From Cyanosarcina radialis HA8281-LM2 (GTDB taxonomy: Bacteria > Cyanobacteriota > Cyanobacteriia > Cyanobacteriales > CCAP-1448): 64,000 nt of DNA. The stretch spans positions 233,256-297,255 of the forward strand of contig JAHHHA010000005.1 of NCBI GenBank assembly GCA_019359615.1, in the 5' to 3' direction. Below, in pieces: positions 51,338 to 59,584 of this stretch. A program made the translations under genes and the position numbers. Within the stretch, counting starts at the first letter, position 1, and each line of letters starts with the position of its first letter. The notes below the pieces were generated by a model, which was given only the letters and a program-made list of their open reading frames with translations, did no database searches and was not told the origin of the DNA.

Positions 51338-51474
51338 CAAGTCAGAAGTTCAGAAGTTCAGAAGAAAGAAGGCAGAAGGTAGACAGCAGGAGGCCGAAAG
51401 CAGTTAAATTCTCGCCCTCTCGCCCCATCTCCCCATCCCCCCATCTCCCCATCTTCCCATCTCCCTCTCTCCCC
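51338..51474. repeat. AGAAGTTC, GAAGGCAG and CCCCATCT runs upstream of hisG
   Basis: GTCAGAAGTTCAGAAGTTCA, then GAAGAAAGAAGGCAGAAGGT and CCCCATCTCCCCATCCCCCC to the base before the hisG ATG. There is no Shine-Dalgarno site between the repeat and the start codon. Confidence 0.75.
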
Positions 51475-52116
51475 ATGCTCACCATTGCTTTACCGAAAGG
51501 TGCCCTGTTACGCGATAGTATCGACCTCCTGCGATCGGTAGGATTAGACTTCAGCGCCTTTCTAGAATCGAGTAACCGCCAACTGCAAATTAACGACCTC
51601 AGCAATACGGCTAAAGCCTTGCTAGTCAGGGCGCAAGACGTTCCAGTTTACGTGGAATACGGTCAAGCCCAATTGGGAATTGTCGGTTACGACGTGCTGC
51701 GAGAAAAACAACCCCAAGTAGCTAATTTAGCCGATCTGCAATTTGGCACTTGTCGGATGTCAGTAGCAGTTAAAGAATCTAGCTCTTACCGCTCGGCTTT
51801 GGAATTGCCCCCTCACGGGCGAGTCGCTTCTAAGTTCGTTCGCTGCGCCCGCGAATACTTTCATACTCTAGATTTACCCGTAGAAATCGTTCCCCTTTAC
51901 GGTTCGGTAGAATTGGGACCGATTACTGGGATGTCAGAAGCGATCGTCGATTTGGTTTCTACCGGCCGCACTCTCAAAGAAAATGGCTTGATCGAGACTG
52001 ATGTTTTGTTTACCAGTACGGCGCGACTGATCGCCCATCCTTTAAGTTATCGCCTCGATCGCGATCGCCTGCACGATGTGGTCGAGCAATTGAGGGAAAA
52101 ACCCTGTCCGGTGTAG
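51475..52116 (+). CDS. hisG: ATP phosphoribosyltransferase, short form
   Basis: A 213-residue catalytic subunit of the first enzyme of histidine synthesis (ATP plus PRPP gives phosphoribosyl-ATP). [60 protein letters not shown], and the PRPP loop [20 protein letters not shown]. It lacks the C-terminal regulatory domain, so it should act with HisZ encoded elsewhere. ATG 51475 directly follows the repeat run. The last codons GTG-TAG belong to the palindrome at 52112-52141, so the stop is repeat-derived. Confidence 0.95.
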   Translation: MLTIALPKGALLRDSIDLLRSVGLDFSAFLESSNRQLQINDLSNTAKALLVRAQDVPVYVEYGQAQLGIVGYDVLREKQPQVANLADLQFGTCRMSVAVKESSSYRSALELPPHGRVASKFVRCAREYFHTLDLPVEIVPLYGSVELGPITGMSEAIVDLVSTGRTLKENGLIETDVLFTSTARLIAHPLSYRLDRDRLHDVVEQLREKPCPV

Positions 52117-52141
52117 AGACGTAGCATGCTATGTCTCTACA
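52112..52141. repeat. Palindromic repeat TGTAGAGACGTAGCA supplying two stop codons
   Basis: TGTAGAGACGTAGCATGCTA with TGTCTCTACA. The hisG stop TAG (52114-52116) and the MAPEG stop TAG (52139-52137, minus strand) both lie in its symmetric ends. It can form a hairpin and probably also ends transcription in both directions. Confidence 0.85.
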
Positions 52142-52529
52142 AATTGGGCAATTGGACGACGATCCCGATGAGCGAACCAATTAGCAAGGTGATGGTAGCT
52201 AAAGTCCCGATCGCAAAACCCAGCATTCGTTTTTCCGCAGCTTGGTAATAACCCCAAGCATACAGGCTGCGTCCGATTATCCATAAGACTCCGATCCCTG
52301 CACCAAAAACTGGACTGACAAATTGAGAGAACAGCCAGAGCGCGGGTAAAAATAATATCAGTTGCTCTAAAGTATTTTGCTGTACGCGCAATACCCGCTC
52401 GAAATTAGTATCGCCAGATGTTTCTGGAGGCAAAATTTTATACTTAGCTCTAGCTCTGCCGACATTAACAGTCAGAATTAGATAGAGTATTAAAGTTAAG
52501 ACAGTAACTAAGCTAGGGAAAGGTGACAC
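52137..52529 (-). CDS. MAPEG-family membrane protein
   Basis: A 130-residue integral membrane protein with four hydrophobic helices (LVTVLTLILYLILTVNVGRA, LEQLILFLPALWLFSQFVSP, GAGIGVLWIIGRSLYAWGYY, IGTLATITLLIGSLIGIVVQ). The conserved segment is FERVLRVQQNTLEQ, equivalent to the R-x-x-x-N-x-x-E motif of microsomal glutathione-transferase/leukotriene-C4-synthase-like proteins. Possible glutathione-dependent detoxification in the membrane; substrate unknown. The C-terminal stop is from the palindrome shared with hisG. Confidence 0.88.
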   Translation of the reverse strand: MSPFPSLVTVLTLILYLILTVNVGRARAKYKILPPETSGDTNFERVLRVQQNTLEQLILFLPALWLFSQFVSPVFGAGIGVLWIIGRSLYAWGYYQAAEKRMLGFAIGTLATITLLIGSLIGIVVQLPNL

Positions 52530-52560
52530 AGCATTTCTCCTGATTTGTTAATAAGGCAGG

Positions 52561-52626
52561 ACTTACCGACAGACATCACATCTTGTAGGGGCGCAATGCA
52601 TTGCGCCCCTACCATGGTATACGATC
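52561..52626. repeat. GTAGGGGCGCAATGCATTGC palindrome with conserved flanks, copy 1
   Basis: The palindrome GTAGGGGCGCAATGC/GCATTGCGCCCCTAC is followed by CATGGTATACGAT and preceded by ACCGACAGACATCACATC. A second copy with similar flanks lies at 61330-61392. Confidence 0.8.
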
Positions 52627-52646
52627 TTCTTTTTGACTTTTGACTT

Positions 52647-53432
52647 ATGTACGAATGGCAGGCAAAAGACTACCATAAAAATTCAGCAGGACAGCATAAA
52701 TTTGCCAAAGATTTAATAGCAAAATTAGAATTTAAAGGTAATGAAAGAGTTTTAGATATTGGCTGCGGCGACGGCAAAATTACGGCTGAGATTGCAACTT
52801 ATGTGACATATGGTGAAGTATTGGGTATCGATCGCAGCCCTAATATGATTCATTTTGCCCGGAGCAATTTTACTACAGATAAGTTTCCCAATCTCGCCTT
52901 TGAATGTCAAGATGCTAGAAATCTTGATTTCGACGATCGATTCGATTTGATAACTTCTTTCTCTTGCCTCCACTGGATTATCGACCATATGCCAGTATTG
53001 ACAGGTATGCAAAAAAGCCTAAAATCCGGGGGTAAAGTAGCACTGCAATTTGGCGGCAAAGGTAACGCTCAAAAAATTAAAGAAGCAGCAGATGAGGTCA
53101 TCGATCGAGAAAAATGGAGGCAGTATTTTCAAGATTTCGATTTTCCTTATGCGTTTTATGGAGTCGATGAATATCGAACGTGGTTAAATGACGCAGGGTT
53201 AAAAGCTACGCGGTTAGAACTGGTTCCTAAAGAGATGATTCACCCAGATAAAGCTGCATTAGAAGCATGGTTGCGAACTACATGGATGCCTTTCACCTCT
53301 AGAGTTTCCCAAGATCTACAGTCTGAATTTATTGCCGATACGATCGAAATGTATATTCGCCATAATCCTCCTGACGATGAAGGAAAGATCTATGTAAATA
53401 TGGTGAGATTAGAAGTAGAAGCAACTAAGTAA
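52647..53432 (+). CDS. Class I SAM-dependent methyltransferase (trans-aconitate methyltransferase-like)
   Basis: A 261-residue methyltransferase: YHKNSAGQHKFAKDLIAKLE, SAM loop VLDIGCGDGKITAEIATYV, EVLGIDRSPNMIHFARSNFT, FDLITSFSCLHWIIDHMPVL and GGKVALQFGGKGNAQKIKEA. The overall look (QYSSFQ/HxK opening, CLHWI) matches Tam-like small-molecule methyltransferases. The upstream GACTTTTGACTTATG contains a partial tandem repeat. It precedes the ABC exporter gene by 30 bases, which contain an AGTTAAA run, so the two may be co-transcribed. Confidence 0.86.
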   Translation: MYEWQAKDYHKNSAGQHKFAKDLIAKLEFKGNERVLDIGCGDGKITAEIATYVTYGEVLGIDRSPNMIHFARSNFTTDKFPNLAFECQDARNLDFDDRFDLITSFSCLHWIIDHMPVLTGMQKSLKSGGKVALQFGGKGNAQKIKEAADEVIDREKWRQYFQDFDFPYAFYGVDEYRTWLNDAGLKATRLELVPKEMIHPDKAALEAWLRTTWMPFTSRVSQDLQSEFIADTIEMYIRHNPPDDEGKIYVNMVRLEVEATK

Positions 53433-53433
53433 A

Positions 53434-53462
53434 GTCAAAAGTTAAAAGTTAAAAGTTAAAAA
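53434..53462. repeat. AAAGTTA tandem run
   Basis: AAGTCAAAAGTTAAAAGTTA followed by AAAGTTAAA; an STRR-like heptamer run filling the gap before the ABC transporter gene. Confidence 0.75.
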
Positions 53463-55262
53463 ATGAATAATTCGAGGCGCGATCGCGAAACTGATTGGCG
53501 ACTATTTCTCAGGCTAGTGCCATACGCTCGTCGGAGTGGCAAACTGCTAGCAATTTCGATAGTATTATTGATTCCTTTGTCTGTATCTGGGGCAATTCAA
53601 CCTTTAATTATTGGGCAAGCGATCTCATTAATTCGGGGAGAACAAGTTTGGGATTTTTTACGCGATCGCTCTGATGGCTTAAACATTCTAACTCTGTTGC
53701 TGCTGGTAACAGTAATAATTCGGTTAGGATTTAGTGCCGTTCAAGGTTACATGGTGCAAAAAGTCGGGCAGAAAATCACGGCTGACATTCGCGACGATTT
53801 ATTTAATCACGTTACTGCTTTGGCGATTAGATTTTTCGATCGCACTCCGGTGGGACGTTTGATTACTCGTCTCACTAGCGATGTCGAGGCTTTAGGAGAT
53901 GTATTTACGACAGGTGCAATTGGCATTGTTAGCGATCTGTTTTCCATTGTAGTAATTGCGATCGCTATGCTTTTATTGCAATGGCAATTGGCTTTAATGC
54001 TAGTAGTAATGTTAATCCCAGTAACCGGATTGATTATTTACTTTCAAAATCAGTATCGCCAAGCCAATTACAAAGCTAGAGAAGAACTATCAACTCTGAA
54101 TTCGACCCTGCAAGAAAACATTGTCGGGATTAATGTCGTGCAGTTGTTTCGCCGCGAAAGATTCAATGCTGAAATGTTTCGGGTTACGAATCAAGATTAT
54201 ATCAAAGAAGTCGATAAAACCATCTTTCACGACTCGGCTGTCTCGGCGACTTTAGAGTGGGTGGCTTTAGTAGCGATTGGGGCTGTTTTGGGTTTTGGCG
54301 GTTGGCTGGTGATGGGAAAAACTATCAGTTTTGGGATCTTATCTGCCTTTATCTTATACGCTCAACGCCTGTTCGATCCCCTGCGCCAATTTGCCGAAAA
54401 ATTTACCGCCATTCAAGCTGGATTCACTGCGGTCGAACGAATTAGCGATATTTTTAACGAGCCGATCGAAATTAAAGATCCAGAAATAGTAAAGACGCGA
54501 AATCTTGCATCTGTAACAAATCAAAACGGCAAAAGAGGAGAAATTTGTTTTGAAAACGTGTGGTTCGCTTATAAAAATGATGAATACGTCATCAAAGACT
54601 TAGATTTTACCATCGCGCCTGGTGAAAAAGTGGCTCTAGTCGGTCCGACGGGAGCCGGGAAAAGTTCGATTATTCGCCTTCTCTGTCGCCTTTACGAACC
54701 TACTAAAGGCCGAATTACGATCGACGGCATTGACATTCGAGAATTACCTCAAGCCGAACTGCGGCGATATATGGGCGTAATTCTTCAGGAAGGTTTTCTA
54801 TTTGCTGGTGATGTTAAAAGTAACATCACTCTAGGTGAAACTTACTCTTTTGATGAAGTCAAGCACGCAGCAGAAGTAACAAATGTAGATCGATTTATCG
54901 AACAGTTACCCGAAGGATATAACACCGAATTGCGAGAGCGAGGAACGAATCTTTCTGGAGGACAAAAGCAACTTTTAGCCTTTGCCAGGGCAGCAATTCG
55001 CCAGCCTGAGATTTTGGTATTGGATGAAGCTACTGCTAGTTTAGATGTGGGTACAGAAGCTTTAATTCAAGAAGCACTCGATCGCTTATTAGAAGGACGC
55101 ACCGCGATTATTATCGCTCACCGCCTTTCAACTATTCGGAGCGTCGATCGAATTTTCGTATTAAAGCAAGGGCGTTTAGTAGAATCCGGTTCGCATGAAG
55201 AACTGTTACAGCAAAATGGTTTGTATGCCAGTTTGTATAACTTGCAAATGTTAGGCGTGTGA
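53463..55262 (+). CDS. ABC exporter, fused membrane and ATP-binding domains
   Basis: A 599-residue half-transporter of the MsbA/MDR type. An N-terminal six-helix membrane domain (about 25-325, for example LLAISIVLLIPLSVSGAIQP; IGAVLGFGGWLVMG) is followed by the nucleotide-binding domain: Walker A GPTGAGKSS, Q-loop VILQEGFLFAG, signature LSGGQKQLLAFARA, Walker B ILVLDEATASLD, H-loop IIAHRLSTI. Acts as a homo- or heterodimer exporting lipid, drug or glycolipid from the cytosolic leaflet. No dedicated partner is visible except the adjacent methyltransferase. Substrate unknown. Confidence 0.94.
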   Translation: MNNSRRDRETDWRLFLRLVPYARRSGKLLAISIVLLIPLSVSGAIQPLIIGQAISLIRGEQVWDFLRDRSDGLNILTLLLLVTVIIRLGFSAVQGYMVQKVGQKITADIRDDLFNHVTALAIRFFDRTPVGRLITRLTSDVEALGDVFTTGAIGIVSDLFSIVVIAIAMLLLQWQLALMLVVMLIPVTGLIIYFQNQYRQANYKAREELSTLNSTLQENIVGINVVQLFRRERFNAEMFRVTNQDYIKEVDKTIFHDSAVSATLEWVALVAIGAVLGFGGWLVMGKTISFGILSAFILYAQRLFDPLRQFAEKFTAIQAGFTAVERISDIFNEPIEIKDPEIVKTRNLASVTNQNGKRGEICFENVWFAYKNDEYVIKDLDFTIAPGEKVALVGPTGAGKSSIIRLLCRLYEPTKGRITIDGIDIRELPQAELRRYMGVILQEGFLFAGDVKSNITLGETYSFDEVKHAAEVTNVDRFIEQLPEGYNTELRERGTNLSGGQKQLLAFARAAIRQPEILVLDEATASLDVGTEALIQEALDRLLEGRTAIIIAHRLSTIRSVDRIFVLKQGRLVESGSHEELLQQNGLYASLYNLQMLGV

Positions 55263-55597
55263 ACTACCCCACCCACTCTTGGGATGGGTAATTCCCAGCA
55301 ATCTTGTGAAAAGAGAACAGCAATCGATCGATGGCTAGCAGCATCAAACCACTTGGTTGGTCAGCGATATTTTGTCTCCCTCCGGCTCCCCTCTCCCTTG
55401 GGAGAGGGGTTGGGGGTGAGGGCAGCAAGAACCGGATTTAATATTAGTTCTGACACGGGGAGTTTTTCTCGATCGTTGCATAAATATGACTGATTCGGCC
55501 CAATTAGCTCTATATCTATTCTCAATTAGCCTCTGACAGCGAACCAACTAGAATTTGCTCAAACAGAAGTTCACCGCACTCTGAGGATCGTCGAGCT
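55263..55597. repeat. Spacer with the GGAGAGGGGTTGGGGGTGAG repeat upstream of the kinase
   Basis: Bases 55375-55447 carry CTCCCTCCGGCTCCCCTCTC, CCTTGGGAGAGGGGTTGGGG, GTGAGGGCAGCAAGAACCGG and ATTTAA. This is the inverted copy of 62-145, including its AATCCGGTTCT flank. No gene; the kinase start at 55598 has only a weak ribosome site (CGTCGAGCT). Confidence 0.7.
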
Positions 55598-57007
55598 ATG
55601 CTGAATCAACCAAAGATATTGAGCGATCGCTATCGAATTTTGAGAACTATCGCTAAAAAGCCAGGTCGTCAAACTCTCTTCGCCCTCGATCGAGAAATTC
55701 GAGAATTTGTCATCATCAAAGTTGTTGAATTCGGTCGCGGGTTAGGTTGGGAGCATTTCAAATTGTTCGAGCGAGAAGCCAAAACTTTACAAGGGCTTTC
55801 GCATCCGGCAATTCCCAAATATCTTAATTATTTTGAAATCGGTTTGCCAAGTTTTCAAGGATTTGCCTTAGTTCAAACTTACATTAATGCTCGCTCTTTG
55901 AAAAATCACATTGAAGGCGGACGAACTTTTACTGAAGCAGAAATTAAGCAAATCGCTCGACAGCTTTTAGAAATTCTAACTTATCTACACGATCGCCACC
56001 CTCCGATTATTCATCGCGATCTCAAACCCAGTAATATTCTCCTAGAAAATCGATCGGGGCATAGTGCAGGTGAAGTATATCTAGTCGATTTTGGTTCGGT
56101 ACAAAACTTTGTCTCCGTCGAAGATGGAACGTTTACCATCGTGGGAACCTACGGTTATATGCCACCAGAACAATTTATCGGTCGGGCTGTACCTACTTCC
56201 GATTTATATAGCTTAGGAGCGACATTAATCTATTTACTTACCGGAAAACATCCAGCCGATTTACCATCAAAAGACGGTCAAATTCAACTAAATAGAATTA
56301 CGAATTTAAGTTCGGGATTCAGTCACTGGTTAAAAAAGATGACAGAGCCAACTTTGGAAAAACGATTTAGTTCGGCTCAGATGGCATTAGAGGAGTTGAA
56401 GCGATCGCCCAAAATTCAAAATATCTCTACTCTGACTTCAAAAGCTCCTATTACTAAATATACTTTAATTAAGAATTATGAGGAAATTCAAGTTTTGATT
56501 CCAGGAAAGGGGTTTGATGGATGCGGTACTATTGCGAGTGCACTATTCAGTTATTTCCTAATTTCACTTGCTACGGTTGCAGTTATTAATTGGCTATGGA
56601 TCGGCTGGGTAATTACTGGATTTGCATTATGGTTTTTAGTTGAATTATGGAGAGCTTTTATCTTTGAAATGTTTGGAAAAACCGAGCTTTACATTAACAA
56701 AAAAGAAATTGGATCGATCTACAAAATTTTTGGTTTACAGTTTCATTTGCCTCCACCGTCTTTGCGAAATAGTATCTTTCGCTTGGAACGAGTTGAACCA
56801 CATATTAAGCGTCAGCCAAATCCAGAAGGTAGTGGTTATACCCATACATCCATACCTGGTTCCGTAGTCATTTGTGCAGATCGTAATTACGAACTGAAGA
56901 ATTTGACGCTAGAGGAAGTTGATTGGTTATGTATGGAATTAAGCGATTGGTTAGCATTACCCATACAGAACCGAAAAATGCACGTTATTAAGGTCATTGA
57001 GGAATAA
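55598..57007 (+). CDS. Serine/threonine protein kinase with C-terminal membrane segment
   Basis: A 469-residue Hanks-type kinase. Subdomain II lysine in FVIIKVVEFG; catalytic loop HRDLKPSNILLE; Mg2+ motif DFGS in YLVDFGSVQNF; activation region VGTYGYMPPEQFIGRAVPTS; subdomain IX DLYSLGATLIYLLTGKHPAD. All catalytic residues are present. The kinase domain ends near residue 270. A later hydrophobic pair (about 315-353, LFSYFLISLATVAVINWLWI and GWVITGFALWFLVELW) precedes a soluble C-terminal domain (FGLQFHLPPPSLRNSIFRLE) with no clear match. A sensor or scaffold role at a membrane is inference. Common cyanobacterial SPK architecture. Confidence 0.92.
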   Translation: MLNQPKILSDRYRILRTIAKKPGRQTLFALDREIREFVIIKVVEFGRGLGWEHFKLFEREAKTLQGLSHPAIPKYLNYFEIGLPSFQGFALVQTYINARSLKNHIEGGRTFTEAEIKQIARQLLEILTYLHDRHPPIIHRDLKPSNILLENRSGHSAGEVYLVDFGSVQNFVSVEDGTFTIVGTYGYMPPEQFIGRAVPTSDLYSLGATLIYLLTGKHPADLPSKDGQIQLNRITNLSSGFSHWLKKMTEPTLEKRFSSAQMALEELKRSPKIQNISTLTSKAPITKYTLIKNYEEIQVLIPGKGFDGCGTIASALFSYFLISLATVAVINWLWIGWVITGFALWFLVELWRAFIFEMFGKTELYINKKEIGSIYKIFGLQFHLPPPSLRNSIFRLERVEPHIKRQPNPEGSGYTHTSIPGSVVICADRNYELKNLTLEEVDWLCMELSDWLALPIQNRKMHVIKVIEE

Positions 57008-57029
57008 TGCCTTCAAGGGTAGTTCTGAA

Positions 57030-58424
57030 CTAATCCCTAATTTTTTGTCTGGCTGCTTCCAGTGCTTGCCGCACTTGTCCGAATCCCGTACCGCCATAAC
57101 TATTACGAGCAGCTACTACTTGCCGAGGAGCGATCGCCTCATAAATATCTGCTTCAATAGCTGGGTGTAGCTGCTGCCATTCTTCCAAGCTCAAATCCTT
57201 CAATAACTTATTAGCTGCCAAGCAAGTTTTAACCACTTTGCCAACCAAATTGTAAGCTTCTCGGAACGGTACGCCCTTAGCAGCTAGATAGTCAGCTACA
57301 TCAGTAGCATTCGAGAAGTCCGATTCTACTGCCTGTGCCAAACGTTCCGATCGAAATTCCAACCCTTCTTTGAGCAAAATCGTCATCGCTTCCAAACAAG
57401 CTTGTACCGTCTTGACCGCATCAAACAAAGCCTCTTTATCTTCCTGCAAATCTTTGTTATAAGCCAAAGGCAACCCTTTCATCAGCACCAACAAAGCTTG
57501 CAAGTGGCCGAATACTCGCCCAGATTTGCCCCGTACCAGTTCTGGTACGTCAGGGTTTTTCTTTTGGGGCATAATGCTAGAACCAGTAGCGCAGCTATCT
57601 TTGAGTTTGGCAAACCCAAATTCTTCCGACACCCAAAAGATAATTTCCTCAGATAGGCGGCTGAGGTGAACCATAATCAAACTAGCAGCGGCTAAAAATT
57701 CGATCGCAAAATCTCGATCGCTTACTCCATCCAAGCTATTAGCGTAAACATCAGCAAAACCCAGTAGTTCGGCACTATAGTGGCGATCGATCGGGAAAGT
57801 CGTACCAGCTAAAGCGCCGCATCCCAAGGGCGAGATATTCGTGCGGCGATAAACATCTCCCAAGCGTTCCCAGTCCCTTTGGGCCATCTGCAAGTAAGCC
57901 AACAGGTGATGAGCCAAGCTTACAGGTTGGGCGCGTTGTAAGTGCGTGTAGCCAGGGATAATAGTTTCGACATTGACTTCAGCGAGATCGAGCAGAACTT
58001 GCTGAAATTGACGCAGTTGTTGGCGAATTTGGTGAATTCGATCGCGCAGATAAAGGCGAGTATCCGTGCCGACTTGATCGTTACGAGATCGCGCCGTATG
58101 TAACTTTTTACCGACATCGCCGACAATCTCTGTCAGTCGCCTTTCTACCGCAAAATGAACGTCTTCCGCCTCAACTCCCGGCTGGAAAGTTCCTTGCCTG
58201 TATTCGGTGCGAATTCGTTCTAGCCCCGCTACCAACTGTTCCCCTTCTTCAGCCGAAATAATTCCAGTCCGGGCCAGCATTTTGGCGTGAGCCACCGAGC
58301 CAGTCAGGTCGTATTCTATCAGTTCGATATCGAAACTAATACTGGCATTAAACCGAGCGATCGCTGGATGCAACGCCAACTCAAACCGCTGACTCCAACC
58401 AGAAGTTTCTCGTTCTTTATTCAT
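57030..58424 (-). CDS. argH: Argininosuccinate lyase
   Basis: A 464-residue enzyme of arginine synthesis, splitting argininosuccinate into arginine and fumarate. Fumarase-superfamily landmarks: [60 protein letters not shown], and the flexible signature loop [20 protein letters not shown]. All key residues are present and length is normal. Converges with the kinase gene (gap 22 bases). Upstream is a repeat-filled spacer. Confidence 0.96.
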   Translation of the reverse strand: MNKERETSGWSQRFELALHPAIARFNASISFDIELIEYDLTGSVAHAKMLARTGIISAEEGEQLVAGLERIRTEYRQGTFQPGVEAEDVHFAVERRLTEIVGDVGKKLHTARSRNDQVGTDTRLYLRDRIHQIRQQLRQFQQVLLDLAEVNVETIIPGYTHLQRAQPVSLAHHLLAYLQMAQRDWERLGDVYRRTNISPLGCGALAGTTFPIDRHYSAELLGFADVYANSLDGVSDRDFAIEFLAAASLIMVHLSRLSEEIIFWVSEEFGFAKLKDSCATGSSIMPQKKNPDVPELVRGKSGRVFGHLQALLVLMKGLPLAYNKDLQEDKEALFDAVKTVQACLEAMTILLKEGLEFRSERLAQAVESDFSNATDVADYLAAKGVPFREAYNLVGKVVKTCLAANKLLKDLSLEEWQQLHPAIEADIYEAIAPRQVVAARNSYGGTGFGQVRQALEAARQKIRD

Positions 58425-58446
58425 GGTGCGTGTTTCGTTGCTAGGT

Positions 58447-58551
58447 TGTGAGCGGTCGGAAGAGGGAGAATGAGGGGGAAGAAAGGGCGAGAGAGCAAGA
58501 TAGCGAGAGAATTCTTAACTCAACACTCCACACTTCACACTCAACACTTTT
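58447..58551. repeat. GAGAATGAGGGGGAAGAAAG purine run and ACACTCAACACTT run
   Basis: Purine-rich low complexity followed by TCAACACTCCACACTTCACA and CTCAACACTT, the inverse of the GTTGAGT run. It occupies the spacer between argH and the small gene upstream. Confidence 0.7.
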
Positions 58552-58809
58552 CTAATTAGTAATACCTTTAAGCAAATAACCGATCGTCAATCCGATCAGC
58601 ATGGCCCAAACTTGACCCGATTTGATGAAATTATCAAAAGCTTGCTGGATCTGCCCTAATATATTTGCGTCTCTGACACCAGAAGATTTAGCTGCTAACA
58701 CCATCGAATCGATTTGCCAATCCCAAGACCATATTTGCCCCAGATCGTTCCAACTATAAAAACTGTGCCAGCAGTCTGCTGTTAACTGAATAACATTAAC
58801 GCTCATCAT
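58552..58809 (-). CDS. Small hypothetical protein with C-terminal membrane helix
   Basis: An 85-residue protein (or 84 from the adjacent second ATG). The N-terminal part is Trp-rich (SFYSWNDLGQIWSWDWQIDS), the middle is helical (ANILGQIQQAFDNFIKSG), and a single hydrophobic helix lies at the end (QVWAMLIGLTIGYLLKGITN). No recognised family. Likely a small membrane-associated protein. Its stop is followed at once by an AAAAGTGTTGAG repeat. Moderate support from composition only. Confidence 0.5.
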   Translation of the reverse strand: MMSVNVIQLTADCWHSFYSWNDLGQIWSWDWQIDSMVLAAKSSGVRDANILGQIQQAFDNFIKSGQVWAMLIGLTIGYLLKGITN

Positions 58810-58860
58810 CTAAACCTACTCGTCAAAAGGTTTTTGTTAACTAATGGGGGGTTCGGGAGG

Positions 58861-59082
58861 CTATAAGTCCCCCGGTATACCTGAAAGGTCAGCGGCGGGA
58901 TATATGGACTCCCCACGCCTAGCGATGGGGTTCGATACCCCTGAGCTAGGCAATTGTCTGACCAGTTCTCGAATGACATCTGTTTTTGTCCTTTTTGTTC
59001 GCCTGCAATATCGATCGAGCCTCTTCATCTCGTCAACTGAAAGCCTGATATGCAAATCTTTTTGAGCCACTTTATGTACCAA
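58861..59082 (-). CDS. Ribbon-helix-helix (CopG/Arc-type) DNA-binding protein
   Basis: A 73-residue protein whose first 45 residues fit the RHH fold: DLHIRLSVDEMKRLDRYCRR (beta strand plus helix A), then KTDVIRELVRQLPSSG (helix B). The tail after about residue 50 (SNPIARRGESIYPAADLSGI) is encoded by a hairpin-rich segment and is probably not conserved. The start read here is TTG at 59082. GTACCAATATGGTAC (59076-59090), a perfect arm palindrome around five bases, overlaps it, and TATAAT (59096-59101, minus strand) lies just upstream. That arrangement suits autorepression. RHH genes of this kind are often antitoxins or accompany IS200/IS605 elements; no toxin gene is seen. Confidence 0.72.
   Translation of the reverse strand: MVHKVAQKDLHIRLSVDEMKRLDRYCRRTKRTKTDVIRELVRQLPSSGVSNPIARRGESIYPAADLSGIPGDL
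58917..58951. repeat. Nested hairpin in the 3' part of the RHH gene
   Basis: GCCTAGC (58917-58923) pairs with GCTAGGC (58945-58951), with GGGG/CCCC nested inside around TTCGATA. It resembles the structured ends of IS200/IS605 elements or a structured RNA; the T-arm-like GGGGTTCGATACCCC is not part of a complete tRNA. Confidence 0.55.
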
Positions 59083-59090
59083 TATGGTAC
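59076..59090. promoter_or_regulatory. Palindromic operator at the RHH gene start
   Basis: GTACC-AATAT-GGTAC, centred 20 bases from a minus-strand TATAAT (59096-59101) and overlapping the proposed TTG start. Candidate binding site for the encoded RHH dimer. Confidence 0.5.
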
Positions 59091-59102
59091 GCTCATTATA
59101 TC

Positions 59103-59468
59103 AGCTAACCACTGACCAGATTGAGAGTAAAAGTCAGGCATTTTGCTGGGGCCTCCAAACTCTGGGAACGGGATTGAACCTTGACAATGGGTAGGGCGTT
59201 GTACCGAGAAAGATGGCATTGCCTGAAGCCATCGGTACGTAAAACTAATTTGGTTTGGTTGTACAAAACATTTGTTTCTTGTACAAAGATTCCGTGGGGC
59301 ATCAGGAATCTCTAAACTGCCTGTGGAGGAACTGGAACGGGTCAACACTGTTGGGAGATGCATATCGATATAAACCAACAACTGACAGGGAAAACCGATG
59401 AAGCAGGAAATCGATCGAGAGCGATCTTGAGAGAGCCACACACCCTACCCGTCAGGGTTAGTGTGTGG
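59103..59468 (+). pseudogene. Probable decayed IS200/IS605-type element end (tnpB-tail-like), with terminal hairpin
   Basis: No intact gene. A short plus-strand frame from about 59326 reads GTGQHCWEMHIDINQQLTGK and TDEAGNRSRAILREPHTLP, whose end resembles the degenerate tail of tnpB genes in cyanobacterial IS605-type elements. It runs into the hairpin CCACACAC (59436-59443)/GTGTGTGG (59461-59468) with CCCT/AGGG inside, like an IS200/IS605 right end. Upstream bases 59103-59325 have stops in all frames I followed. Together with the RHH gene this suggests an element that lost nearly all of tnpB. The call rests on pattern only. Confidence 0.35.
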
Positions 59469-59584
59469 AGAATGTCACTAGCCACTGTCTCATAGGTATC
59501 GCCAAAATACAATTAGACATCTCCAGCAATTCTTGTGGGGTAGTCATCATGCCTGCCATCGAGCTTAATTTCTGGAGATCCCTG
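59469..59584. other. Short spacer after the decayed element
   Basis: No gene. ATTCTTGTGGGGTAGTCATC and ATGCCTGCC (59531-59559) is a degraded REP-like unit of the 30170-30263 family. Confidence 0.5.

Noticed and set aside
55284..55493. 69-codon frame between the ABC exporter and the kinase
   Set aside because: Largely repeat (GGAGAGGGGTTGGGGGTGAG) and without homology-like features.
58920..58960. GGGGTTCGATACCCC considered as a tRNA T-arm
   Set aside because: No anticodon or D-arm around it in either strand and no matching acceptor stem; it is a nested hairpin in the RHH gene.
59150..59185. GGTTCAATCCCGTTCCC (minus strand) considered as a tRNA 3' end
   Set aside because: No cloverleaf upstream of it; it lies in the decayed element.
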